A stretch of DNA of 33,376 nucleotides from Methylosinus sp. Ce-a6 (lineage in GTDB: Bacteria > Pseudomonadota > Alphaproteobacteria > Rhizobiales > Beijerinckiaceae), in contig NZ_BGJX01000037.1 in the NCBI RefSeq assembly GCF_009811655.1, forward strand, positions 1 to 33,376, written 5' to 3'. A program made the translations under genes and the position numbers. This document shows, in pieces, positions 15,345 through 22,434 of the stretch. Within the stretch, counting starts at the first letter, position 1; every line of letters starts with the position of its first letter. Below the pieces are notes generated by a model, which saw only the letters and a list, made by a program, of their open reading frames with translations, did no database searches and was not told the DNA's origin.

Positions 15345-15362
15345 CCTCGCTTCGCTCGAGCG

Positions 15363-15404
15363 TCACTCGTAGCGTAGCGCCTGGATCGGATCGAAATGCG
15401 CGCC
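15363..15404 (-). pseudogene. Possible C-terminal tail of a MacB/FtsX-type permease
   Basis: On the minus strand the bases just before a TGA codon (15363-15365) read AHFDPIQALRYE, which is how MacB-like ABC permeases commonly end (xLDPIxALRYE). No upstream permease remains in this frame. It is probably a deletion scar beside the ABC permease gene. The match is short. Confidence 0.3.
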
Positions 15405-15468
15405 GATCCGACAGTCTCGTCAAAACGCCGCAATCTCGTCTTTCCGGAGCGGGCTCTGCGGCCTCCGC

Positions 15469-16293
15469 TCAGCCGCCCTTGCGCGTCAGCATCCCCTTCG
15501 CCGGATCATAGGCGATGAGCGCGCCCACGGCGAAAACCGTCGTATAGGCCGCCACCGCTGCGAGCGAATCCCAGGAGATTTTCTCATAGAAGGCGAAGCG
15601 GATGAGCTCCACCGCATGGGTGAAGGGATTGGCGAGGCATGCCCAATAGAGAAAAGGGCTCGACTCCTGCACGCGCCACAGCGGATAGAGCGCGGAAGAA
15701 GCGAAGAACATAGGGAAGATGACGAAATTCATCACGCCGGCGAAATTCTCGAGCTGCTTGATCGCCGAGGAGAGCAGCATTCCGAGCGCGCCGAACATCA
15801 GCCCCGCCAGCGCCAGCGCCGGCAGCACGGTGAGATAGCCGAGCGGCGTCGGCGGCTCGATCTCCCAGAAATAGGCGATGATCAAATAGGCGTAGACCTG
15901 CAGGATCGACACGGCGACGCCGGCGAGGAGCTTGGCGCCGAGCAGGAACCAGCGCGGAAAGGGCGAGACGAGCAGCGTGCGCATATTGCCCATCTCGCGG
16001 TCGTAGACCATGGAGAGCGAGGACTGCATGCCGTTGAAGAGCTGGATCATCGCCATTAGTCCGGGCGTGATGTAGACCTCGTAGAGCACGTAGGTTTCAT
16101 AGGGCGGGATGATCGAGACGCCGAGCACCTGGCGAAATCCCGCCGCGAAAATGAAGAGCCAGACGAGCGGGCGCACCAGCGCCGAGACGAAGCGCTCGCG
16201 CTGATGCAGGAAGCGCAGCGCCTCGCGCCAAACGACGCCGGAAAGGCAAATGACGTATTGGCGCGCGGTGAAGCCGCTCGTCTCACTGGTCAT
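15469..16293 (-). CDS. lutF: ABC-2 type permease, LutF-like
   Basis: A 274-residue ABC-2 type membrane component with about six helices: FVSALVRPLVWLFIFAAGF, ITPGLMAMIQLFNGMQSSLS, LLAGVAVSILQVYAYLIIAY, LPALALAGLMFGALGMLLSS, FVIFPMFFASSALYPLW and a final helix near 240-262. The DREMGNMRTLLVSPFPRW cytoplasmic loop is typical of the family. It is the last gene of the cluster lanM-lutA-propeller-ATPase-permease, an arrangement known from PQQ-dependent dehydrogenase loci and from the lut lanthanide-uptake cluster of Methylobacterium. The likely role is transfer of a lanthanide species across the inner membrane, inferred from context. A nested palindrome separates it from the ATPase gene. Confidence 0.78.
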   Translation of the reverse strand: MTSETSGFTARQYVICLSGVVWREALRFLHQRERFVSALVRPLVWLFIFAAGFRQVLGVSIIPPYETYVLYEVYITPGLMAMIQLFNGMQSSLSMVYDREMGNMRTLLVSPFPRWFLLGAKLLAGVAVSILQVYAYLIIAYFWEIEPPTPLGYLTVLPALALAGLMFGALGMLLSSAIKQLENFAGVMNFVIFPMFFASSALYPLWRVQESSPFLYWACLANPFTHAVELIRFAFYEKISWDSLAAVAAYTTVFAVGALIAYDPAKGMLTRKGG

Positions 16294-16311
16294 AGGAAAT
16301 CCGTTTTGTGA

Positions 16312-16371
16312 GCGAGCCTCTAAGGCTCGCGGTCCAGGGCGCGCGTCGGACCGCGAGCCTTAGAGGCTCGC
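16312..16371. repeat. Nested palindrome between the ABC ATPase and permease genes
   Basis: Two perfect 24-base arms (16312-16335 and 16348-16371) are inverted around a 12-base loop. Each arm also contains its own small hairpin, GCGAGCCT-CTA-AGGCTCGC, so the DNA can form one long stem or two small ones in a cruciform. It fills most of the 93-base gap between two genes expected to be co-translated. It looks like a mobile palindromic unit inserted in the operon. As RNA it could stabilise or attenuate the transcript before the permease. Confidence 0.85.
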
Positions 16372-16386
16372 ATCGCGAGGGCCGCA

Positions 16387-17139
16387 TCACGCCGCGTCCC
16401 GCGCCTTCGCGCCGGTCAGGCGCTCGAAGGCGGCGCCGATGGTGTCGGTCCCCATCGCGGCCATTATGTTCGTCGATCTGTCGGCCGCAAGCACTTTGCC
16501 CTGATGCAGCACGACGACATCGTCCGTCGGCTCCACCTCGTCGATGAGGTGCGTCGTCCACAGCACGGCGAGGTTCCGCTCGGCGACGAGCTCTCGTACT
16601 TGGGCGAGAATATCGGCGCGCGCCTTTATGTCGAGGCCGACGGTCGGCTCGTCGAGCAGCAGCAGGCGCGGCTCGTGCAGCAGCGCGCGCAAGATTTCGA
16701 CGCGGCGCATCTGGCCGCCGGAGAGATCGCGCGCCTTGTCCTCGGCGCGATCGGCGAGCCCCGCGCGCTCCAGCAGGCCCGAGCCGCGCCGCTTCGCCTC
16801 CGCGGGGCCGATTCCGTGCAGCGCGGCGTGATAGACGAAATTCTGCATCACGCTCAGTTCGAGATCGAGCGTGCGCGCCTGAAAGACGACGCCGAGCCGC
16901 CGCAGCGCCGCGCCGCTGTCGCGAGCGACGTCATGGCCGAAGATCTCGATTTTTCCCTCGCGCGCGGCGTAGAGCCGGGTGACGAGCGAGAAGAGCGTGC
17001 TCTTGCCGGCGCCGTTGAGGCCGAGCAGCACGGTGAAGCTGCCCGGCGCGACGGAAAAGCTGACATCGTCGAGCGCGCGCCGCGCGCCATAGCTATGGCC
17101 GATATGCGCGACCTCGAGGGCGGGCGGCTCGGCGCTCAT
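16387..17139 (-). CDS. lutE: ABC transporter ATPase, LutE-like
   Basis: A 250-residue ABC ATPase with Walker A GLNGAGKST (40-48), Q-loop VVFQARTLD (Q87), signature LSGGQMRR (139-146), Walker B LLLLDEP (159-165) and an H-loop in LWTTHLIDE. The composition matches the ATPase of PQQ-dependent alcohol dehydrogenase associated transporters and of the Methylobacterium lut system. The ATG overlaps the stop of the beta-propeller gene (ATGA), which ties a periplasmic protein and the transporter in one operon. It should power the adjacent ABC-2 permease. Direction of transport is not decided by sequence: ABC-2 permeases often export, but the binding protein gene upstream argues for import. Confidence 0.85.
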   Translation of the reverse strand: MSAEPPALEVAHIGHSYGARRALDDVSFSVAPGSFTVLLGLNGAGKSTLFSLVTRLYAAREGKIEIFGHDVARDSGAALRRLGVVFQARTLDLELSVMQNFVYHAALHGIGPAEAKRRGSGLLERAGLADRAEDKARDLSGGQMRRVEILRALLHEPRLLLLDEPTVGLDIKARADILAQVRELVAERNLAVLWTTHLIDEVEPTDDVVVLHQGKVLAADRSTNIMAAMGTDTIGAAFERLTGAKARDAA

Positions 17140-18086
17140 TTCGTCGCGACCGCAATGCCCCAGGGGAAGGCGCCGACGGGAATCGACTTCACCACTTTGA
17201 GGCTCGCGACGTCGATGACCGAAACGTCATTGGAGACGCCATTGGCGGTCAAGAGATATTTCTCGTCCGGCGTGAAGGCGAGATGCCAGACGCGCTGGCC
17301 GACGAGGAGATATTTCTCGATTTTCTTCGTCGCCGTGTCGATGACGGCGACGCGGTTCGCCGGGCCGAGCGCGACGAAAGCGCGCTTGCCGTCATTGGTG
17401 AAGGAAATGCCGATCGGCTGGATCGCCTCTTTGGAGAGGCCCGGAATCTCGAAGCGGATTTTCTGCGTCACCGCATGGCTCTTCGGATCGATGACGGCGA
17501 CCGTGCCGCCGATCTCGGAGGACACCCAGAGCTCGGAAGCGTCCGGCTTGAAGGCGGCGAAACGCGGGCGCGCGTCGACGAGCACATTGGCGATGATCTG
17601 CTTCGTCTGCGTGTCGATCAGATGCGCCATATTGGTCGTCTCGGACGTATTGACGAGAATGCGTCCATCCGGGCTCACCGCCATGCCTTCCGGCTCGACG
17701 CCGACCGGCACGTCGCCGATCTGCCGCTTGGTCTTGGCGTCGATCATGGTGACGAGATTGTCGTTCTCGTTCGACACGAAGACGGTTCTGCCGTCGGGGC
17801 TCAGTATCATCAGCTCGGGATCGGGGCCGGAGGGCAGATTGCCCGTGATCTTCAGCGTCTTCGTGTCCAGCACCTGGATCGTGTCGTCGTCGCCGGCACA
17901 GACATAGAGCTCGGAATTGTCCTTGGACAGCTCGATGCCGCGCGGCCGCCGGCCGACCTTGACGGTCTTGACCGCCTCGAGCTTGTCCGTATCGATGACG
18001 GTGATGGTGTTGCCTTTCTCATTGCCGACATAGGCGGTGAAGGCGTGGGCCGGGGCGGAGAGAAAGACAGCCGCCGCCGCGAACAT
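17136..18086 (-). CDS. Periplasmic YVTN-type beta-propeller protein (PQQ/lut-associated)
   Basis: A 316-residue secreted seven-bladed propeller built of YVTN-like repeats, for example AYVGNEKGNTITVIDTDKLE, ELYVCAGDDDTIQVLDTKTL, VFVSNENDNLVTMIDAKTK and RAFVALGPANRVAVIDTATK. It corresponds to the PQQ-dependent catabolism-associated propeller family, and a propeller protein of this kind belongs to lut-type clusters. The signal peptide is MFAAAAVFLSAPAHAF, cleaved after AHA. It is short, lacks a basic start, and no normal ribosome-binding site precedes the ATG because a palindromic repeat begins 14 bases upstream; the start may have been affected by that insertion. It overlaps the ATPase gene by four bases. 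Its exact role is unknown. Confidence 0.85.
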   Translation of the reverse strand: MFAAAAVFLSAPAHAFTAYVGNEKGNTITVIDTDKLEAVKTVKVGRRPRGIELSKDNSELYVCAGDDDTIQVLDTKTLKITGNLPSGPDPELMILSPDGRTVFVSNENDNLVTMIDAKTKRQIGDVPVGVEPEGMAVSPDGRILVNTSETTNMAHLIDTQTKQIIANVLVDARPRFAAFKPDASELWVSSEIGGTVAVIDPKSHAVTQKIRFEIPGLSKEAIQPIGISFTNDGKRAFVALGPANRVAVIDTATKKIEKYLLVGQRVWHLAFTPDEKYLLTANGVSNDVSVIDVASLKVVKSIPVGAFPWGIAVATK

Positions 18087-18100
18087 GCGGAACGCGCGCC

Positions 18101-18231
18101 CCTTCTCCCGCTCGCGGGAGAAGGTGTCGCGCGAATGCGCGACGGATGCGGGCCCGTTCGGGACAGTCTTCTCGAGAGCCCTCATCCGACCCCACTTCGT
18201 GGGGCCACCTTCTCCCGTAAACGGGAGAAGG
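18101..18231. repeat. Composite palindromic repeat, copy 1
   Basis: Two two-hairpin units face each other. The left unit has a 10-bp stem CCTTCTCCCG/CGGGAGAAGG (18101-18124) and a small hairpin TCGCGC-GAAT-GCGCGA (18127-18142). The right unit has CCCCAC-TTC-GTGGGG (18190-18204) and an 11-bp stem (18208-18231). It is the same design as the element at 23771-23934, and a kind of dispersed repeat known in rhizobial genomes. It occupies most of the gap between lutA and the propeller gene and lies just before the propeller start codon. Confidence 0.85.
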
Positions 18232-18265
18232 AGTCGCGCACGAAAATTATTGGTCAGCGTCATAT

Positions 18266-19453
18266 TCATTTCAGCCTGCATTTTGTTTCGGGCTTGTCGA
18301 CGCCCAATGTGTCGAGCTCGGAGGTCTGGTGCAGGAACCCCTCCTGCGGCGACACCGAAACCGTCATGCGGCCGTCGCTGAGCAGAATAGGCTGACGCAG
18401 CTGCCGATTCCAGGGCCGGACCGAAAGCCGCACGCCCTTGAAGGCGGCGATCGAGAAATCCGGGCCCGTGAGAAAAGCGGCGAGCTCCTTGGGATCGGCG
18501 GAGCTGGCGCGCGTCGCCGCCTCGCCGATCATGCGCGCGGCGACCCAGGCTTGATGATCGCGGGCGTTCATGCCGCGACGGAACTCCTTGCGGAAACGGT
18601 TTTGCAGCTGCGCCGCGCCCCATTGCTCATGCGCGGCGTCCCAGCTCATCGGCGCGAGGCCCGCCGAGCCCGCCACCGGACGCGGATCCCATGTGCGATA
18701 GGGCAGATAATTGCCGAAAACCTCGCTCTCGTCGGCGGCGATCAGCACGTCATAGGCCGGAGCCCCTTGCGTCAGCGGCGGAATCAGCCGCTGCGTCTGC
18801 ACGCTGCCGGAATCGGAGCGGCGCCCGCCCTCCGTGTCGACATAGACGCGCTCATCAACGATTTTCGCGCCGAATTTCTTCGCGCTGGCGCGATAGGCCG
18901 CGGCGAGCAGCTCGTCTCGAGGATGCGAGCCTTTGACGAGAAGCCAGCGGCGCCATTGCTTCCAGACGAGATATTGCGCGAGGCCGTCCGTCAGCATGGA
19001 GCGCGTCGGCGCGACATGGACGACATTGGCGCGGCAATCGTCCTCGCGCAGGCGATCGTCGGTCGCGCTCACATTGAAGAGCAGCGCGTCGCGCGATTTC
19101 AGCGCGTCGGCGACATGCAGCAGGTCGTCGGCGGGAAGATCGGCGATAATGGCGATCGCGCCTTCATCGACGAGCTTTTGCGCGGCGGCGACGGCGTCCT
19201 CGCCGCTCGCGAGCTTCGCGTCGATCGCCTCATAGCTCTGGCCGGTGAAACGGCCGGTCGTATTATTGTCGGCGACGCCGATCAGCGCGCCGGCGAGCGT
19301 GTCGTCCTCGGCCGGCAGGTCGAGGATCGACAGGGTTTCGCTCGAATGCTGCTGGCGCAGCACGCCGAATTTCACCCGCAGAGGCTCGGCCGCGGCGGGG
19401 AGAATCGACAGCAGTGCGGCGATCGACGCGCCGATGACGCAACGCTTGATCAT
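18266..19453 (-). CDS. lutA: ABC periplasmic binding protein, LutA-like
   Basis: A 395-residue secreted binding protein with signal peptide MIKRCVIGASIAALLSILPA (cleaved after AAAE or nearby). The body is of the branched-chain-amino-acid-like binding fold: LVDEGAIAIIADLPADDLLH, LLFNVSATDDRLREDDCRAN, RWLLVKGSHPRDELLAAAYR and YDVLIAADESEVFGNYLPYR. The set matches the binding protein of PQQ-dependent dehydrogenase transporters, the family that includes LutA of Methylobacterium. It starts 25 bases after lanM, so the two are almost certainly one transcript. In Methylobacterium lut genes are required for lanthanide uptake; the ligand here is inferred, not shown. Its transcript partner genes follow after a palindromic repeat. 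Confidence 0.82.
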   Translation of the reverse strand: MIKRCVIGASIAALLSILPAAAEPLRVKFGVLRQQHSSETLSILDLPAEDDTLAGALIGVADNNTTGRFTGQSYEAIDAKLASGEDAVAAAQKLVDEGAIAIIADLPADDLLHVADALKSRDALLFNVSATDDRLREDDCRANVVHVAPTRSMLTDGLAQYLVWKQWRRWLLVKGSHPRDELLAAAYRASAKKFGAKIVDERVYVDTEGGRRSDSGSVQTQRLIPPLTQGAPAYDVLIAADESEVFGNYLPYRTWDPRPVAGSAGLAPMSWDAAHEQWGAAQLQNRFRKEFRRGMNARDHQAWVAARMIGEAATRASSADPKELAAFLTGPDFSIAAFKGVRLSVRPWNRQLRQPILLSDGRMTVSVSPQEGFLHQTSELDTLGVDKPETKCRLK

Positions 19454-19478
19454 GACGCGCGACGCCGCTCCCTTTCGC

Positions 19479-19883
19479 TCAGCGGATCAGCTTCAGCAGC
19501 GCCTGGCCGGCTTTCGACTTCAGCTCCTTGGCGTCGAGCGTGCCTTCGTCGTCCGTGTCGGCGGCTTTGAAGAGCTTGGCGACGAGGGCGAGATATTCGT
19601 CCTTCGTCAGCGTTTTGTCGTTGTCCGGATCGGCGGCGGCGAATTCTTTCTTGCCGATGCGCGCGCCGACTTCCTTGCGATCGACGGTGCCGTCATTGTC
19701 CTTCTCGAGCTTGTCGAAGACGGCCCCGGCGCCCTTGTTCACTTCCGCGAGGTCGAGCGTGCCGTCATTGTCGGTGTCGAAGGTCTTGATCGGCGAGGGT
19801 GCGGCGAAGGCCGGCTGCGCGACGATCGGAGAGGCCAGGCAGAAGCCCGCGCCGATGGCGAGAGCGACGAGTTTCGAACCCAT
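19479..19883 (-). CDS. lanM: Lanmodulin-like periplasmic lanthanide-binding protein
   Basis: A 134-residue exported protein: signal peptide ending PAFAA (about residue 28), then four EF-hand loops at 36-47, 60-71, 85-96 and 109-120. Loop spacing (12, 13 and 12 residues) and a 14-residue tail ending LLKLIR equal those of lanmodulin from Methylobacterium extorquens, and shared segments include FDKL, KDEYLA and FKAA. The typical aspartate at loop position 9 is kept in loops 1, 2 and 4. Differences: the proline at position 2 is present only in loop 3; loop 2 begins with Glu-Lys; loop 3 has Lys at position 6 and Thr at 9; loop 4 has Glu at position 5. Lanmodulin binds lanthanides with picomolar affinity in the periplasm. 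Calcium-binding cannot be excluded. AGAGGAGC supports the start. Confidence 0.85.
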   Translation of the reverse strand: MGSKLVALAIGAGFCLASPIVAQPAFAAPSPIKTFDTDNDGTLDLAEVNKGAGAVFDKLEKDNDGTVDRKEVGARIGKKEFAAADPDNDKTLTKDEYLALVAKLFKAADTDDEGTLDAKELKSKAGQALLKLIR

Positions 19884-19889
19884 GATGAG

Positions 19890-19945
19890 CTCCTCTGCTC
19901 GAGAAGTCTTCGAGCGCATTCCGCTCGAACGGAATCGTTCGAGCG
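19890..19945 (-). promoter_or_regulatory. lanM leader with competing hairpins and pairable ribosome-binding site
   Basis: Read as minus-strand RNA, arm A CGCTCGAAC (19937-19945) can pair with arm B GTTCGAGCG (19922-19930) around a 6-base loop. The same arm B can instead pair with arm C CGCTCGAA (19909-19916) around a 5-base loop, so the two stems exclude each other. Nearer the start, CTTCTC (19901-19906) can pair with the ribosome-binding site GAGGAG (19890-19895) around a 5-base loop. This is the layout of an RNA switch or a translation control. The same symmetry could equally be a DNA operator for the neighbouring response regulator. Confidence 0.45.
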
Positions 19946-20003
19946 ACCCGAATTCGCTCCGAACGAAAACGCCGAGGCGAGAGCCCGAGCGTTCGATTCG
20001 CAT

Positions 20004-20032
20004 ACTATAGGCAGGCGCGGGCGATCCCACAA
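20004..20032 (-). promoter_or_regulatory. Candidate sigma-70 promoter of lanM
   Basis: On the minus strand TTGTGG (20027-20032) and TATAGT (20004-20009) are separated by exactly 17 bases. The -10 matches consensus in five of six positions, the -35 in three. It would start the transcript near 19997, leaving a leader of about 110 bases that includes the hairpins at 19890-19945. Confidence 0.4.
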
Positions 20033-20131
20033 AGGGGGGGCTCGCACGGATGGCCGCGCCGAGGATCGCGACGCCTGTTCGGCTCCCGGCATCCCGTCGA
20101 CCGCCGTGAGCGGGAGAAAAAAGGTCGCAAT

Positions 20132-20752
20132 TCACGCCAGCCGCTGCTCGATCGCTATGCGCACAAGATCCATCGGCGTGCGCGCGCCGAGCTTACGCTT
20201 CAGCAGCGAGCATGTGTTGGCGATCGTCTTATAAGAGACATGCACCGCATCGGCGATTTCGGTCATGCTCGAGCCTTTGCCGAGCATCCGCAAGATCTCG
20301 AGCTCGCGCGAGCTCAATTCGGCGAGCGGATTGGCGAGCGCGGCGGTCTTGTCGAAGGCGAGACGGTTGGCGAGACGCGGCATCAGGAACACGCCGCCGG
20401 CCGCGACCTCGCGCACGGCGCGGAGCAGCAGGAAAGGATCGTCGTTCTTCGTCACATAGCCGCGCGCGCCGGCCTCGATCGCCCGCGCCGCGAAGATCGG
20501 ATCGTCATTCATGGAAAAGACGACGATGCGCGCTTCCGCGTCGTGGCGCAACATGCGGCGCGTCAGCTCGAAGCCGGAGGCGCCCGGAAGATTGATGTCG
20601 ACGACGGCGACGTCCGGCCGCCACTCGACGAAGATCGCCAGCGCCGTCTCCGCGTCGCCGGCGTCGCGCGCTTTTATGTCGCCCTCCCCGGAGAGCATGG
20701 CTGCGCAGCCGGAGACGATGATCGGATGATCGTCGACGATCAGGACACGCAT
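20132..20752 (-). CDS. NarL/FixJ-family response regulator
   Basis: A 206-residue two-component regulator. The receiver domain has the acidic pair D7/D8, the phosphorylated aspartate D52 in VAVVDINLPGASG, and the lysine in GARGYVTKND. The LuxR-type helix-turn-helix is LSSRELEILRMLGKGSSMTE with IADAVHVSYKTIANTCSLLK. It stands on the same strand as and directly upstream of lanM (248 bases), and is divergent from a histidine kinase gene 104 bases away, which is probably its partner. Position suggests it controls the lanM-lut genes; regulators of this family control PQQ alcohol dehydrogenases, including the lanthanide-responsive PedS2-PedR2 of Pseudomonas putida. The link here is inference. Confidence 0.85.
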   Translation of the reverse strand: MRVLIVDDHPIIVSGCAAMLSGEGDIKARDAGDAETALAIFVEWRPDVAVVDINLPGASGFELTRRMLRHDAEARIVVFSMNDDPIFAARAIEAGARGYVTKNDDPFLLLRAVREVAAGGVFLMPRLANRLAFDKTAALANPLAELSSRELEILRMLGKGSSMTEIADAVHVSYKTIANTCSLLKRKLGARTPMDLVRIAIEQRLA

Positions 20753-20856
20753 CTCATGGCTCGCGCGAAAAGGACGTCCGCGCGCAACGCGTCGGGACGG
20801 ATTGACCGGGCGCTACCCTTACGTAAAGTCGCGGCGCTTTGCAAAGGCGGGGCCCC

Positions 20857-22206
20857 ATGCTCGAAGGATTGTCGTTGCGCGCCCGGTTGTTGACGCTGCT
20901 CGGCGCGACGCTCGCGGCCGGCCTCGCGCTCGGCGTCGGCTTGTTGATGCTGCACGCGGCCTCTCGTGTGCGCGCGGAATCCGACAGCACCGCGCTGCTC
21001 GCCCGGGAATTCGTGGCGACGGCGCTGGCCAGCCTCGAGGAGAGCGACGATCCTCTGCCGGCCTTGCGCGGCCGCCTCGCAGAGGTCGAGCGGCTGCGGC
21101 ACATCCATATCTTCATGGTCGGCGCTGGCGAGGAAAAGGCGCTGGAGACGGAAGGCCGGCGGGCCCCGGCCTGGTTCGCGGCCCTCGTCGCCGGGCCGCC
21201 CAGCGTGACGCGCATCGCCCTGGACGGCCGCGGACGCCTGAGCGGAGAGCTGGCGCTCGTCGCGGAGCCAGGGGACGAGATCGACGAGATCTGGGAGGAG
21301 GCGTGGCTGCTGGCGCTGGGCGCGGCGGCTCTGGCCGTCGCCGGCTTCGGCGTGGTGTCGGTCGTCGTCTCGCGCGCGCTCGCGCCCGTCTCGACAGTCG
21401 CCGAGGCGTTGCGGCGTCTCGAGCGCGGCGACCGCAGCGTCCGCATCGCCGCCGGCGACACGCCGGAATTCGTCGCCATCGCCGATCGCGTCGACGCGCT
21501 GGCGGAGACGCTCGCGCGTCTCGACGCGGAAAACCGCGCGCTGGTCGAGCGCATCATCCATGTCCAGGACGAGGAGCGGCGCGACATCGCCCGCGATCTG
21601 CACGACGAGATCGGCCCCTTTCTGTTCACCATACGCGCCGGCCTCGGCGCGCTCGCCCGCAAGCTCGACGGCGCGCAGCAGGACGAGTGCCTGCGCATCG
21701 ATGCGCAGCTCGGCGCGCTGCAACAGGTCAATCGCCGCATTCTCGGACGTCTGCGGCCGGCGGCGCTGGACGAGATGGGTCTCGAAGGGGCGCTGCAGGC
21801 GCTCACTCGAGGGTGGCGCGACCTCGATCCGAAGGTCGTCGTCGGCCTGCATGTGGCCGAGGCCGCCGCGCCGCGCGACGAGTCGATCGCGCTCACCGCC
21901 TATCGCATCGTCCAGGAGGGCCTGACCAATGTGTTCCGTCACGCGAGCGCCTCGCGCGTCGATGTGACGGTGGAGCAAATCGTCTCGGGTGGAAAAAGCG
22001 AATTGCGCGTCGCCGTGCGCGACGACGGCGCCGGCGTGCCGGAAGCCGTGCGCGAAGGCATGGGCCTGCGCGGAATGGGCGAGCGCGTCGCCGCCCTCGG
22101 CGGCCGGCTGACGCTCGATTCCGTCACGCCCCGCGGCGCGCTGCTGGAGGCGCGTCTGCCGCTCGAGACGAGCGCGCCGATCGAGCCTTTGTGCGATGCA
22201 AAATAA
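20857..22206 (+). CDS. Sensor histidine kinase of the NarX/UhpB (HisKA_3) type
   Basis: A 449-residue membrane kinase. One helix near residues 8-30, a periplasmic sensor region of about 115 residues, a second helix near 148-172, a HAMP domain, then the HisKA_3 dimerisation helix with H249 in IARDLHDEIGPFLFTIRAG. The ATPase domain follows with AYRIVQEGLTNVFRHASAS, DDGAGVP and GMGLRGMGERVAALGG. The ATG at 20857 is preferred; an in-frame TTG lies at 20839. This class pairs with NarL-type regulators, and one is divergent 104 bases away. The sensor loop lacks recognisable lanthanide or metal ligands such as an EF hand, so the signal is unknown. Confidence 0.87.
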   Translation: MLEGLSLRARLLTLLGATLAAGLALGVGLLMLHAASRVRAESDSTALLAREFVATALASLEESDDPLPALRGRLAEVERLRHIHIFMVGAGEEKALETEGRRAPAWFAALVAGPPSVTRIALDGRGRLSGELALVAEPGDEIDEIWEEAWLLALGAAALAVAGFGVVSVVVSRALAPVSTVAEALRRLERGDRSVRIAAGDTPEFVAIADRVDALAETLARLDAENRALVERIIHVQDEERRDIARDLHDEIGPFLFTIRAGLGALARKLDGAQQDECLRIDAQLGALQQVNRRILGRLRPAALDEMGLEGALQALTRGWRDLDPKVVVGLHVAEAAAPRDESIALTAYRIVQEGLTNVFRHASASRVDVTVEQIVSGGKSELRVAVRDDGAGVPEAVREGMGLRGMGERVAALGGRLTLDSVTPRGALLEARLPLETSAPIEPLCDAK

Positions 22207-22434
22207 AGATGCGTCGCGAAACGGGAAATCCTTTCACGCTCACGCTCGCGGAGAGAAAAGGATTCGTGGCCTTTTCGTGACTTCGTCTCGGCGCGACGAT
22301 CTGCCTCTCGCCAAGCCTCTTCAGATAGTTTATGTAGCAAAACGTACAAAGCGGGAGCAGCGCAATCCCATTGCCGGCTGTTCCGCGAGGGGCGTAGAGT
22401 ATCGGCGCCCTCGAGAGGCATGAAGGGTCGTCAC

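Noticed and set aside
16504..17907. Plus-strand open frame of 467 codons across the ATPase and propeller genes
   Set aside because: It crosses two well-supported minus-strand genes and has no domain signature.
19909..19945. CRISPR-like or iteron reading of the repeated TTCGAGCG units
   Set aside because: Only two direct 8-base copies around one inverted copy; no array, spacers or replication gene.
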